DNA of 64,000 nucleotides from Liopterus haemorrhoidalis. Lineage: Eukaryota; Arthropoda; Insecta; Coleoptera; Dytiscidae. The position numbers were made by a program, and so were the translations under genes. The stretch is taken from positions 49,718,250-49,782,249 of the forward strand of contig OZ020613.1 in assembly GCA_963971575.1 (NCBI GenBank). The letters run 5' to 3'. Of the stretch, positions 1 to 10,842 are shown piece after piece. The notes below the pieces were generated by a model. It did no database searches, was not told the origin of the DNA, and saw only the letters and a program-made list of their open reading frames with translations. Positions within the stretch are counted from its first letter, which is position 1. Every line of letters begins with the position of its first letter.

Positions 1-80
1 CATTGTTCTAATCGTTCTAATGCTTCAATAACTTCATCAAAAGAGGAGGATATGGAAGAGGACTGTGAGGAACTGCTCAT
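1..80 (-). CDS. N-terminal fragment of a possible Harbinger-type protein, runs off the left edge
   Basis: A minus-strand ATG at 80-78 opens a frame that stays open to the window edge (26 codons). It begins with a Ser-rich stretch followed by FDEVIEALERLEQ. Insect HARBI1-like transposases often start with a poly-Ser segment followed by an acidic helix like this, which is the only basis for the call. The rest lies outside the window, so no domain can be checked. It could equally be a chance frame. Confidence 0.3.
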   Translation of the reverse strand, partial: MSSSSQSSSISSSFDEVIEALERLEQ

Positions 81-799
81 GGTAAATATAGGATCTAAGC
101 ATAAAATAAATATGTATAAATATTAAAAATAATATATAAATATTAAAAATAATTGTTTTATTTACATAACCCAACTTTATTACATATGTTAAAGTTCATG
201 ATACATGATAAAATATCATGTATTTATTGGTACAAACCTGTATTATATTTTATAATTAAAAAAAATATACTTTAATTAATAATAAGTAATAATTTAACAA
301 ATTCAATTGTGTTGAATAGTTGTTTTTCAGAAACGTCACTGTCAAAACTAGAGTTAAAATCGAGGGTTAAATATTAATCCACCCATATTGGAGAGTTAAA
401 TATTTTGTTTATTTTAATCCGAGTTAGAACTAACTCGCACATTAGCAACGCATTTTTTGTCATTTTTACTCGGGTTAGTGATAATCTGAGTTTAAAACAT
501 TTAACTCTGACGTTAGCAATCGGGCATAATTGTCGCACACAGTAAAATTTTTAGTAAAATATTAACTCTTGTAAGTCTTTATTATTGCGAAGAGATAATT
601 ACTGGCAAAAAAAAACCTTTAGACAAATTTTTATAAGCATGTAAATAAAGTGCAGAATTAGTGAAACTAACATAACAAAGCATAGGAAAACATTCGTGTT
701 ATTCCTCCACGACGTGAAATCACATGATGAGTGACATCAGCTTAGACTGATCTATTAGGAGCTTATAACTGATATAAGAATGTTAAGTTATTGACTGAC
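81..799. other. non-coding AT-rich stretch with a decayed repeat
   Basis: I see no gene. Between about 345 and 535 there are repeated motifs around GTTAAATATT, AACTCG and TTAGCAA that look like the end of an old DNA transposon. One of them, a GTTAGCAA-cGGGC end, resembles the MITE ends at 27311 and 41614. No target duplication could be identified. Confidence 0.35.
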
Positions 800-955
800 C
801 TGTTACTTCTCCAGCTGCACTCTCCTCATATTCACCCTCATTTCCACATTCAAACTTGATATAAATCCCCTCAGTGTTGGTAATATTACTGTTGCAGTTA
901 TACTGGGGCATGTCCGTAGATGATGTAATACGTGGCTCCCCAGTATCACAACTTT
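800..955 (-). CDS. zinc-finger gene copy 4, exon C (acidic IKxE exon)
   Basis: This internal exon lies between an acceptor ending TTTCAG (956-958 on plus) and the donor GTCAGT (799 downward). Both junctions are phase 1. It encodes ESCDTGE, then an Asn-rich middle, then IYIKFECGNEGEYEESA, ending in VTG. It is clearly paralogous to 24760-24918 and 56384-56542, which share the SCDT/SQYN/IKPE layout. IKFE fits the sumoylation consensus (hydrophobic-K-x-E). The finger exon it should join is presumably left of the window. Confidence 0.6.
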
Positions 956-2107
956 CTGAAATAAAAATACACATAGTTACTATTACTCTGTCTATGTTTA
1001 CAATGTAATTAGTTTTTTCAGAATACTTGCGATCGGAAAATTTTTAAATATAATTTATTCTAACATAAAACATCATGTAACAGTACCCCGGCCCTTAATT
1101 TAATTTTTAGTTTTAAGTAATTTCTTTTTTTTTTTTCAATCCATATTATTGCTTAATTATTTATTATACTTCTGCAATGCGAGTGTTTACAAAATTGGCC
1201 ATGAAATGGTATGCTGAAATATAAACTTTTGAACGGCAATTGCTGATGTTGCTCATTTTTGTTAAATTATTGATCAATATTGTTGTTTATTAGTTTATGT
1301 TATGATACATGTTTTATTGTTAAGTTTACGGAGCTTGTGGAACCAAAGTTATACAATTTCATTGTCAATTCTAGTAAAAGGTAGCACATAGCAAGCGGCA
1401 GGAGAAAGTGTAGTAATAAAAGACCATTTGTGTAAAAACGTTTGGAGAAGAATCACCCAATTGAGGGCCCATTTGGAACATAGTCGGCTACGTGATCTCT
1501 CAACCAAAAAGCAAGTTACATAAATTGTAGACACGTCGCAATGCGTAAGTAAATTTTTATTTTTCCTTTATATAATTTTGTTTCTTGTTTTATTTTATGT
1601 TAATAAGATAACTGTTGAATAGCGAAAATTTTCACAATTAGAAAATACATTTATTGTTGTTGAATTGTTGATCTATTTATTATACTTCAAACTTCCCCGT
1701 TTTGCTTAACCCCATCTTTTTATTTTCCTAGTTTTAACCTAAACTAGCTGGTGACAGCTCTATCATCCCCCTTTTTACTAAATCCACCCCTCCCTGGCTG
1801 TTACAATCTGGTGGCAGCGGTGGGATTTTCAAATAGGATCTTTTAGTAGCTTTTACCTGTTACAATCATAATTATTCTATTATAGTATTATACAAGGGTC
1901 ACGCTAGAATGATTGAGAATAAGAAAATCTGGTTATTAATACAAGTACTATCATTTTATGCAGCTCGAACTGGTCATTCATAAAGGAATTCCGGAATTAT
2001 TGACAGTAGTTTCGGCTCAGCAGTAAAACTAAAAAAACATTTTAAAAAGTAATGATAACATAGGCATCAATTAAGATAACTACTAACCTACTAACTAATC
2101 TACTAAC
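956..2107. other. intron between exons A and C of copy 4, with a possible LTR edge
   Basis: No coding exon is recognised. Near 1797-1830 the sequence CTGTTACA is followed after two bases by TGGTGGCAGCGGTGGG. This looks like the end of an LTR and a primer binding site of a Gypsy-type element, but no internal domain follows. A minus frame at 1349-1534 is open for 61 codons and has no recognisable motif, so I do not call it. Confidence 0.3.
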
Positions 2108-2239
2108 CAGTATTTCCAACAACTGCACTCTCCAATTCATCTTCATATTCACTGGTGTCCACAGGTTCAGGTTTGATGTATATTTCCTCTATCTTGGTAT
2201 TTCCGTGGTATACGTCATCTCTAACTTCATCTGTAATTC
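2108..2239 (-). CDS. zinc-finger gene copy 4, exon A (acidic IKPEP exon)
   Basis: The exon has an acceptor TTGCAG and a donor GTTAGT, both phase 1. It encodes GITDEVRDDVYHGN, then EEIYIKPEPVDTSEYEDE, ending VVGNT. Paralogues are 33894-34025, 48487-48612 and 56687-56821. The IKPE motif followed by an acidic tail is a good sumoylation-type site. In C2H2 proteins such acidic N-terminal tracts commonly recruit regulators, but the role here is inferred. The intron upstream towards exon B is interrupted by the THAP/SWIM unit. Confidence 0.65.
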
Positions 2240-2331
2240 CTGCAATAACAAGACTATTGAGCTAAACAATGACCGATGGCCGCGCTGTAAAACAGCTTAT
2301 CGAAACAAGTAGATAATATCAAAGTTGTCCT

Positions 2332-2383
2332 TATTTGTTTACATGTTAAATATTCGATTTACAATCGGTAATAAACAGATCTC
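2332..2383. repeat. 52-bp target-site duplication, left copy
   Basis: Positions 2332-2383 repeat at 4871-4922 with a single mismatch (TCGG versus TGGG). The duplicated segment includes the ATG and first codons of the SWIM gene. It brackets the LINE at 2384-4870, so it is the target duplication of that insertion. One mismatch in 52 bp indicates a fairly recent event. Confidence 0.85.
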
Positions 2384-4870
2384 TTCTTCTTCTTCTTCTT
2401 TTCAATTTGTTGGCCTCGGCTTAAAGCCAGTCCGCCAGCGCTTAGCAATACGAGGATGGTGTGAGGATGTTAGTTTTAGTCTAATGGAGGTTAGGAATTC
2501 AGAAATTAAAGAGCATATTTCGATGGACGGGTTAGACAGTATACTAGGCACAGAGAGAGGGGCAGGAAGGTGTTTGCTTAGTTGTTGGTATAGGGTGTTA
2601 CTTTTATCTGTGTGGTTGGGGCAGGAGAATAGGATGTGGGAGATATCAGCGGGTAACCCGCAGGAGCATAAGTTAGAGGGGATTATGTTGATACGGTGGA
2701 GATGGAACGGAGTGTGGTTGTGATTGAAGCGGAGACGACAAAAAGTAGAGATTTGTTTTTTGGGGAGGGGAAGGTTGTGGAACCAAGGGTGATATGGTAC
2801 AACAGGTTGGAGCGAAAAGTAAAAGCGCCCTTTTTCTTCCGCTGAGGAGACGTACTCTTGTTGCCAACATATTCTTAGTTCCCTCTGAACAGCGGGGAGT
2901 AACTGCCTGAAGTTGACGGTACAGTTTCTAGGTGGTGTTAAGAGATTCGCGCCGTCGTTTGCCAGGGCGTCGGCAGTAACGTTTCCGGGGATACCGCTAT
3001 GCCCGGGGATCCAACGAACTGTAGTACAGGAGGACAGGAAAGAGTGAAGGAGTTGTTTTATTCGGAGGGTTACACGGTCAGACTTAGGGAGGATGCCTGT
3101 GGTCTGGATTGCTTGAAGGGAACTTAGTGAGTCAGTGAGGATTAATATATGTGAACGGTTAAGGGTTGGAATGAGGGAAAGAGCATGCATAATAGCATAC
3201 TGCTCAGCGGACATGATGTGCATTATAGGAGGGAGCTTTCGGGATATGTTAATGTTATGGGAAGGGACATGAATGCCGTAGCCGGTGGATTGGGAAGATT
3301 TGGATGCGTCTGTATAAATAAGAGTATACTGAGGGTAGGATTTCTGCATAATAGATAGGAAGTGTGTTTGGAGGTTGCTTTTACCTTTGTCAAGGCCTAT
3401 ATTTGTGGAAATAGGGAGGGGAATGATTTGAGTGTGGTAAGGGGTGAGGTAGCAGGGGAGGGTGCGAAGTTTGTTTATGTGGCGGATTTCAGGCTGAAGG
3501 TTATTATACTGGGTGCAAAGCAAGGGTTTGGGTTTATTGCGGCAATATCTTAGGGAGTCAAAGTTTACTTTTAGTTCATTAAGTGAACGGATAAATGGAT
3601 TGTTGTGTATGGAGAGCTGTTGTAGGATAAAACGGGAAGATAGGTACTGGGACATGATTGTGAGGAGTGGTTCTGAGGCTTCGGCCAACAAAGCGTTAGT
3701 GGGAGTGGATCTCATGGCCCCCAGGCAAAGTCTGAGACCTTGATATTGGATGCGATTGAGGAATGTGTATCTAGTTTTGGTGAGTGGTGACATTATCGTA
3801 CAGGAGTAATCGAGGATGGATCGTAGTAGAGCGCGATAAATCAAGAGCATAGTCTGAGGATGACCGCCCCACCAAGTTTTGGTAAGGGCCCGAAGAATAT
3901 TTAGGACATTCCGGGACTTTGATGCAATGAGGTTGAGTTGGGGTTGCCAGGTTAGTTTACGATCAAAGGAAATACCTAGATACACGTAGGAAGAGGTGTA
4001 GGGCACAGGTTGATTGTTTAGTAGGATTGGGGGAAGGGGAACTGGCGTACGACGTTTTGTAAATATCATGGCCTTGCTTTTAGAGGGAGAAAGGGAGAGG
4101 TTGTGCTCCTGAAGCCACGAGTTAATTAGAGCGAGGGCTTGGTTAATTGAATCGATGGCGGGAAGCAGTTTGGGGCAGGATAAGTAAATGACAAAGTCAT
4201 CTGCATACTGGATGCACTTGATTTTAAGGGTGTTCAAGGACTGATGTAGGGAGGCAGTATACATATTAAATAGAAGGGGACTTAGGATCGAGCCTTGCGG
4301 CAGGCCTTTAAAGGAGGTGCGAGGACCATGGAGTGAGTTTTTGTGCCGGATGTATATAGATTTGCGACCAATAAGATTCAGGATAAGTTGGTTTAGGTTT
4401 GGTGGGATTTTGAAGGATTCTAGTGTGTGTTGTAGGATATTAAGGTCAACATTATCAAAGGCGGCATGGATGTCTAGGAATAAGGCTATGAGGAATTCTT
4501 GCTTACAGAAGGAATTGTGGATATCTATGGACAGTTTGGCGGAGCAGTTTGTGGTGGATTTACCTTTGCGGAAACCATACTGGGTGTCGGGGAGCAGGCA
4601 TTTATGTTCTAGCCACCAATCGAGCCTATTCTTAATTAATCGTTCAGCTGTTTTTAAACAGCATGATGTGAGGGATATAGGGCGGTAGGAGGAGGTCAGA
4701 GAGGGGTCTTTATTAGGTTTTAGGATAGGGACTACATGTGAAATTCTCCAAGCTGATGGGATATCTTGGCCAGATAGGGTTTTATTTATAAGAGATAGTA
4801 GGATTTCTTTAAGATTACTAGGCAGGTGTCTAAGCTGGAGGTAGGCTATGGAGTCAGGTAGGCTATGGAG
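2384..4870 (-). mobile_element. I-like non-LTR retrotransposon, 5'-truncated
   Basis: The insertion is bounded by the 52-bp duplication. Its 3' end on minus is a (GAA)n tail, read on plus as (TTC)n at 2384-2400. Its 5' end is cut inside the reverse-transcriptase domain. A simple-repeat tail in place of poly(A), together with an RNase H domain, fits the I/R1-like LINE group. Confidence 0.85.
2402..4870 (-). pseudogene. LINE ORF2: reverse transcriptase plus RNase H, truncated at the N-terminus
   Basis: The frame is open from the truncation point to the stop at 2402, about 823 codons. RT motifs appear in order: SYRPISL, YGFRKGKS, LFLDIHAAFDNVD (first catalytic Asp), GLPQGSILSPLLFN, YADDFVIY (catalytic DD) and YLGISFDRKLTW. 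The RNase H domain follows with YTDAS, SAEQ, LTDSLSS and TADALA, giving the D-E-D-D set. A Cys/His cluster (CSCGL...HILFSCPNH) lies near the C-terminus. Endonuclease and ORF1 are missing, so the copy is dead even though the remaining frame is undamaged. This supports a recent insertion. Confidence 0.9.
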
Positions 4871-4922
4871 TATTTGTTTACATGTTAAATATTCGATTTA
4901 CAATGGGTAATAAACAGATCTC
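4871..4922. repeat. 52-bp target-site duplication, right copy
   Basis: Partner of 2332-2383. After this copy the SWIM reading frame continues without loss, so precise removal of 2384-4922 would restore the interrupted gene layout. Confidence 0.85.
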
Positions 4923-5550
4923 CTTGGTAAAACATTTTGATTTTTTTAGCGCAACACCTTCTAAGTGTGTAGATGAAGTAGAGGATTTTTTAAACGCTGG
5001 ACGTGTTATGTTATGCGGAATTTTGGAAAAAAATGATGAACATGTGAACATATGTGGGTTATGTTTACAAACAAGCAGTCTGAAATCACCACTTCACGAA
5101 GTTACTGGAAGTTGTTATTACGTTTTAAATATGTCCTGCACCTGTAAAGCAGGACTTCATGCAAACATATTTCAGCTGTATTTTTATTTTTACCAGTGGT
5201 CAACAAACCAAAATGAAAGAAGCCAAAATCAGAACATTGATTGATTTTATTGGAATATTTATTTATTTATTATTATTTTTTTTTTTGTGTGTGTTTTGTT
5301 GGTTTTTCTTTTTATACCAGAAACAATATATGGTATTGTGTTTGGAAACATTAACTAGCACAGATTTAAAATGCTTATGGTCTACTTTGAAAAATCCTGT
5401 CTTCCAACAGTACGAACCACAACCTCTGTTAGTAACTCCCTGCCTAAAAAAATAAATTAAAATCGAAAGCAGATACTTCTGTGAAGATGTATCTGAATAT
5501 CTACGTACAAAATTGGAGACCGCATGCCCTAATCCTGTGTTAAAGTTACA
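4882..5550 (+). pseudogene. SWIM zinc-finger protein, decayed copy
   Basis: The frame starting MLNIRF matches the intact minus copy at 62952-62569. It shares NKQIS, DEVEDFLNAG, MLCGILEKNDEHV and CGLCLQTSSL. The SWIM core CTCKAG is present, but a one-base deletion then shifts the frame and destroys the following C-x-H pair (intact copy: CTCKAGTTCKHIS). After an intron-like T-rich stretch with acceptor ATACCAG at about 5320 the homology resumes (SwTDLKCLWS-like, YEPQPLLVTPCL) and ends near RTKLETACPNP. Related insect proteins combine SWIM with a YqaJ nuclease, but no nuclease domain can be seen here. Confidence 0.7.
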
Positions 5551-5691
5551 CAGATAGATATTGAAGGATAGATATTGAAGGATTTGTATAATTTGGTATT
5601 GGTTATTTATTGAATTTTTTTAATGAGTACTAGTTTGTTAAATATTAATAAGTTAACAATATTGATGTAATCTGTAGCTTCTATCATTTCT

Positions 5692-5742
5692 TTACCTAGA
5701 GTGACAACCAAATACACAGCAGTTTGTGTTACGACAACTCAT
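5692..5742 (-). pseudogene. THAP-domain start, fragment
   Basis: The minus ATG at 5742 reads MSCRNTNCCVFGCHSR and then a stop. This is the C-x3-C start of a THAP zinc finger and pairs with MSYYNTNWCVFGCHSR at 62047. The upstream region (5743-5940) is the inverted counterpart of 61850-62046, so the promoter region is shared too. Confidence 0.6.
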
Positions 5743-5945
5743 TATAACTCAAAATAATATAAAAAAGAATAATAGTTGCTATCAAAAGTTATTGTTACAA
5801 ACCAATTGCAACACTAAAATTTAAATGCGATACAAACAACATGAGATAATCACATGTAAACAATAAACAGTTACTCGTCTCACGAGTTCAGATATTGTCT
5901 GCTTGGTGTCACTTCATAGCGTTGCTGCACCCAATAGTCTAATAG

Positions 5946-6534
5946 AAACTAATTGCTTACTGGAAAACATATCATTCAAGATATTCACTAATGAAACTTT
6001 ACTGAAATTAACTGACAATAAAATAATAACAGTATTAATACACTTATTCTGAAAATTCTTACACAGATGTTACATAAAGAAACTGGCCAGATGAAGGTAT
6101 TAGGCAATAGCCTCACTGTAAAACTTAACATATCTTGTTTAGAATAGCCCAATAAATGTGAGTCAATATTAAATTTGATCGTTACTGACCATTCTCCGAT
6201 TCCAAATAAATAAATTATTATAAATGTATTGCTTAATGTAAAAATATCTTACCTAAAATGATCACTAAACAAATATTACTGAAAAAAAAAAAAAAAAAAA
6301 AAAACTGAAATAAACTGTAACAAAATATATATAACAGTATTCACAGCCAGCTCTATGAACAGGCATATTAGTGAGTTTTCTAAGTGCGCTTGAAGTTCCA
6401 TAAATTACAATTTTTTTGAAACTGTTAGAGGAACGGGGCCTAATATATTTTGCCAAGAGGAGTAAATGAAGCAAATACGGCTCTGCAGACATTATATATG
6501 AGTTACTTGTATGCTAGATGCGCTCATTACTTAC
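5946..6534. other. intron between exons B and A, copy 4
   Basis: Sequence around 5946-6070 (ACTAATTGCTTACTG and following) is shared with 34050-34100 and 48640-48740, so this is paralogous intron sequence rather than unique DNA. A poly(A) run lies at 6281-6304. No exon is recognised. Confidence 0.5.
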
Positions 6535-6663
6535 CATTATCCCATTTACTCGTGTCCTCAATTCCAGTCGTCACTCCTTGTTCACTAGTAATTTTATATT
6601 CTGTATTAAAATCAATCCCTTTTTCAGTAATATCACTCTCTCCCGTATCATTCATATTGATTC
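6535..6663 (-). CDS. zinc-finger gene copy 4, exon B (first coding exon candidate)
   Basis: The acceptor TTTCAG and donor GTAAGT are both phase 1. It encodes GINMNDTGESDITEKG and ends TSKWDN. It is paralogous to 34743-34885, 49141-49294 and 59646-59804, which share a GMNM start and a WENG end. The Met in NMND may be the initiator because no upstream coding exon is found. Unlike its paralogues it lacks a clean IKxE motif (EYKITSE is the nearest). Confidence 0.6.
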
Positions 6664-6744
6664 CTGAAACAAAACTCTTCAAATTTTGTTTAGAATTTCC
6701 AAATAAGTCAAATAACTGCACACTCCTACTATAAAAAAAATCTT

Positions 6745-6796
6745 TCTTTATTAATTTCAATATGCAGCAGTCCGTGCGGATTACTGTACGTGGCAT
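6745..6796 (-). promoter_or_regulatory. conserved block upstream of exon B
   Basis: The core CAGTCCGTGCGGATTACTG recurs upstream of exon B at about 34990 (CAGTCCGTGCGTATTACT) and 49376 (CGGTCCGTGCTTATTACTG). It lies 100-130 bp before the exon in three copies. It could be a promoter or a non-coding first exon. The conservation is seen directly; the function is inferred. Confidence 0.35.
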
Positions 6797-7030
6797 TTAA
6801 AGCAGGAATGTATCCTAGAGAATGAAATATAATATACGTGTATATTCAATATGTAATCTACCTTGTAGTTTGTCTACGTTGTGTCTACAGTGGAAAGAAC
6901 CTTAAATTGGTGTATTTTTTAAAAATATTTTTGATTATCAATTTATTATTAATTTGTTTTTTTATAGCAAACGCTATTTCAGAAGAAAATTATGTGCGCA
7001 GTAAAAGTGGTGGGGACGCGATACTAACCA

Positions 7031-7699
7031 TTAAGTCCATTCTACATTATACTTTTTTCAATACTATCCAACTTTGACGTCATTTCAACTTTTGATACTA
7101 CAGAATATAGTGGGGGGGAAAAATAAGAGACAGTGATATATTTTATACCTTCCATCTCTTATTACTTTTCATTGCCAACTTAAAAATTTTTAGGTTCAGA
7201 TGGCCGACAACAATTTGGTTATAGTAAACCAATTTATAAATATTGTGCTTAATTGTGCTAAGTTTATATTTAATTATATGTTCTAAATAAACTTCTTACC
7301 AACTTAATAAACTACTAAAAGTTAAGTTGTAAACAAAAACTAAAAAGTTGCTGGTTGGTACGACTGATAAGTATACAAAACTACCTCCGGTCAAATTTTT
7401 GGTTGACAGTTCTTTTAGTAGTTTATTAAGTTGATAAGAAGTTTATTTGGAACATATAATTAAATATAAACTTAGCACAATTAAACAATATTTATAAATT
7501 GGTTTACTATAACCAAATTGTTGTCTGCCATCTGAACCTAAAAATTTTTAAGTTGGCAATGAAAAGTAATAAGAGATGGAAGATATAAAATATATCACTG
7601 TCTCTTATTTTTTTCCCCCACTATATTCTGTAGTATCATAAGTTGAAATGACGTCAGTTGGATAGTATTGATAAAAGGTATAATGTAGAATGGACTTTA
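7031..7699. mobile_element. foldback element with arms of about 290 bp
   Basis: The left arm 7031-7321 and right arm 7412-7699 are almost perfect inverted complements. Both outer ends read TAAGTCCATTCTACATTAT on their own strand. The loop is about 90 bp. No coding sequence is present. Near-perfect arms imply a young element or ongoing homogenisation. Confidence 0.8.
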
Positions 7700-8340
7700 C
7701 GCAAGTTCCAACCTTCAATCCAAGATTAATCCGGGATACTTCCCCCACCATTCTAAACCATCTAAGATGCAACCAAGGTTTATCAAATTTTTGGAACGCT
7801 TTTAGGATAGATGGGATAGATAGGTTATCTGTGTGTCAGTCACAGAACATCTAGTGTCAGTTAAATGTTACCGTAAACATCAATTAATTATAGTAGGTTT
7901 CTGGATTAGACGTCTAATTATGGAAATGTTTATATATAGCAAAATATCTGAAAACGATGAACTAAATTGCTATACATCTTTAGTATATCTATTTCATTTT
8001 GTGGTAGATCCACTTGATACAATTTCTCACTGTAAAAAAAATTAAACTGCGGCATTGTTTTTGTTTGAAACGCTTTTTGGAGGTTATCAGTGTGTCAGTT
8101 ACTTGTTTTTGTTTGACAGCTGTTTGCTCCCCAATCTTATCTATCCTAAACATCCACGCTCATAGCAGATGCAAGAGGATGCAATCTCTTGATGCATTTT
8201 GATTAAACGAGAACGATATTGGATGCAACATCTAGATGGCATCCGCTTTTCCGGAACGCTTTGGATGCAATCCAGATTCAATCCAGTTCGAATCTAGATA
8301 GTTTCGGGAACTTACCTATTGCGACTATTTAGGCTAGTCT
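7700..8340. other. no gene; probable MITE debris
   Basis: Short inverted similarity links 7797-7825 (AACGCTTTTAGGATAGAT) and 8130-8150 (CTTATCTATCCTAAAC), suggesting a small MITE. Repeated GGATGCAA/C motifs lie at 8170-8300. No coding exon is seen. Confidence 0.3.
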
Positions 8341-8692
8341 TATACAGAGCGATCAACAAATCTTGTCCGTTATGCAATACTTGACAGAAACATTTAGTTA
8401 TCAAATTTATTTCCAAGGACATGTATACATAGGCGTACATCCTATTTTTATTACCTTATACGAATTAATTATTAAATGAACACTATTTTTCTCTACACGC
8501 CAATGAGTTGATAACAGGTATTAAGTTAGGAACACATATTTTCGTTGTTCCTCGGGTGAGTTCGGACAAACGAAGTAATCTGATTGGTTCTTTGTTAAAT
8601 TGGGATTTTCAGCTGTGAACTAGAATACAGTTTTGATATTTTTCTCATTATTATTGTTATGTAACTGACAAGAAATAATGATAGCACGGTAT
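8341..8692. mobile_element. MITE, family shared with 60736-61149
   Basis: The left end (ACAGAGCG...TTGACAGAAACATTT) and right end (TAACTGACAAGAAATAATG...CACGGTAT) match, in inverse orientation, the two ends of 60736-61149. Internal landmarks CCAAGGACATG and CGCCAATGAGTTGATAAC are also shared. It is a non-autonomous element of about 350 bp. Confidence 0.55.
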
Positions 8693-9479
8693 TTCTATTT
8701 GGTAAAATAATTATAGAAACACTCCCATTCTTAAATATATACTTGTCCTTTTCAAAACCAATCTTCTGCGCATTTTCTTCTCAGATTACATTTACTATAC
8801 TTTCACTACCAATAAACAGCACTCTTTTGTAAATAATTATTTTTCTGATGTTACAAAAAGCAAGTTTATTAAATTGAATAAATGGGATTATGTTGGAGAT
8901 ACAAAAATAATATACATGTGTATATGTTTCTTTATTTAGCGATAAATAAATAAATATAAATATTACACAAAAACAATTAGTTACAATTAACTTATTATAG
9001 ATTTGCCTCTAATACCCGATTGTAAAGACGAAGATAACTTTATTAACTAAATAATTTTAAATTCAACCAATCAGATCATCCGATTCCCAGATATAACCAT
9101 GTTAAACGAATAATAACTTAGTTTTAGCAACTTAGTTTACCGACAGATTTTCATTCCCACTCATGTTCTCTGCATAGTCAGCATAGATTACATTGTCTAC
9201 GCGATATTTACATGTAAAGTAGCCAAACCCAAAAAATACGTAAACGCTCATTTCTGATTTAAAGTAACTGCTTGTTTAATATTCCATATAACTTAACTAG
9301 AGATGAAAACAATACATATAATATAAATATAATATATTATTAGATGAATACATAGAGAAAAACGTGACCAAAAATTGTAATATCCACCTACTAGCTAACG
9401 CCACCTTGATTAATTAAACGAATGGCGATTTAAAGAATAAATCATAAATATCAATGCACAATAAACACTGAACTAATTA
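8693..9479. other. no gene recognised
   Basis: AT-rich sequence. Both strands are stop-rich and I see no conserved motif, tRNA or clear repeat structure. Confidence 0.4.
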
Positions 9480-10210
9480 ATGTTGAAAAATGGCTGGCTA
9501 AAAATAAGTTCAAACTTAATAGTAAAAATACTAAGGGAATGGTAACTGGAATAGTAAAATAAAATTTAAAATTCAAAAGAAAACAATAAATAAATATAGA
9601 AATGGGAGGAGAAAAAATAACAGTTTCAGAATTTAAATATTTAGGAGTAATTATCGTTGAAGATTTATCGGGTAAAAATCATATAAATTTTAAAAAATTG
9701 TTAAAGGTTAATTATTTAAGAAGAATAAGACCCAACGTGTCACTCTGGTACACTAAGCAAATATGAATAATAAAGCTCCATTTCCAATATTGTTCTACCT
9801 TTTTAAATATCTGCAGCAAAACTTAAATTAAACGTTTGCAAATTCTACAAAACAGAGCTATGAAGGTGATTTTCTCCATAACTCCATAATAACGGATAAG
9901 CTAAAAGCTTTGGGTTGGCTAATTATAGTAAATTTTACAAAGAAGAATGAAATTTTCAAAATGGAAAATAACTTGCTGCCCAGTTATTTATCTCAGGATA
10001 TAGAGAGATTTAAAGATATACATACGTATAATACGAGATGTAAAGATAAATATTATCTAACACCCATTAAAACAGCAATTGCTGAAAAAAAATTTTTTTT
10101 TTCATAAATGTCTTTTGGAGTATAACGCTTTGCTAAATGTAATCCGCAATTGTGTTAATGTAAAAACATTTAAAAAACTTGTAGTTAAACAATTATTATT
10201 GTATCTATAG
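9480..10210 (+). pseudogene. CR1/Rex-like LINE reverse-transcriptase C-terminus, fossil
   Basis: In several frames one can read EKWLAKNKFKLNSKNTK, then KYLGVII, then LQNRAMKVI, then NNLLPSYLSQDI and HTYNTRCK. These are the ordered C-terminal landmarks of CR1/Jockey-type reverse transcriptases. Multiple stops and frameshifts make it non-functional. Confidence 0.65.
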
Positions 10211-10359
10211 ATGTATATTATTGATTAGAATTTAATTTGTATGTGGTTTTATAGAATTATCACAATAATATTATAATTGTGTTCTAATGTCCCAATTCCT
10301 TGAGCGGCCTTTAGGTTGTGTAGGTCAAGGTTGCGTGTTTGTCAACATAAGTGTTGAAC

Positions 10360-10842
10360 TACATTCTAATGTGTTGATAAACATTATTCAACTGTGCTCA
10401 CTATGGTCTTTAATTGCTGGCAACAGTTACACAAATGAATAATGTTTCCAAAACAATTGAGGTAGGACCTGACATCATAGTGTCCTGGTTAACAGTTATA
10501 AAATGGTCTTAGAGAATAGAGTCGAAGTAGTCAAGTAGTAGTCATTCTTGTGACCAGTCATCAGTCCACGTCACGCTACCCAAGGACCAGCCCAGCTGTT
10601 GAAGTCACCAAGACGAGATGTGAGTGTTGTCTACAGGGCTTCTCTAGGTGTTCGCCTCGTGCGGATACATGGGATGGTTCGACCGATTCTGGAGAAGCCG
10701 GGGCAAGATCGAGACTTACATCAGCTTCTAAACGGACAACACCAGCAGCTATTTTAACCAACAACTGTATTCTGATGTAAATTAATATTATATAATAAAT
10801 TTTGTAGAAAAGATTCCGTTTTTGACTTCACCCCGTGACAGT
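10360..10842 (+). repeat. possible solo LTR
   Basis: The segment is markedly GC-richer than its surroundings at 10540-10740. It carries an AATAAA signal near 10794 and ends CCCCGTGACA. This would fit an LTR, but I find no matching target duplication and the left border is uncertain. A 76-codon plus frame at 10550-10780 lies inside and has no recognisable domain. Confidence 0.25.

Larger units (their letters stand above)
2265..5945 (+). mobile_element. THAP/SWIM unit, copy 1, interrupted by a LINE
   Basis: This block is homologous, in inverse orientation, to 61850-63030. It contains a SWIM-type gene on plus (from 2343, resumed at 4882) and the start of a THAP gene on minus (5742-5692), so the two genes converge. 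The ends are weakly inverted: ATTGAGCTAAACAATG on the left, and ATTGGGTGCAGCAACG when the right end is read on minus. It sits inside the A-B intron of zinc-finger copy 4, because the flanking intron sequence resumes on both sides. An I-like LINE later inserted within it. Superfamily is unknown. Confidence 0.5.

Noticed and set aside
1349..1534. 61-codon minus frame as a small protein
   Set aside because: Has no conserved motif, splice context or paralogue in the other copies of the cassette.
2325..2723. Plus frame of 132 codons crossing the LINE border
   Set aside because: Starts in the SWIM gene copy and runs into antisense LINE sequence; an artefact of the insertion.
10550..10780. 76-codon plus frame, and 62-codon minus frame, as a small host gene
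   Set aside because: Lies in a GC-richer LTR-like segment, has no homology I recognise, and both strands are open, as expected from composition.
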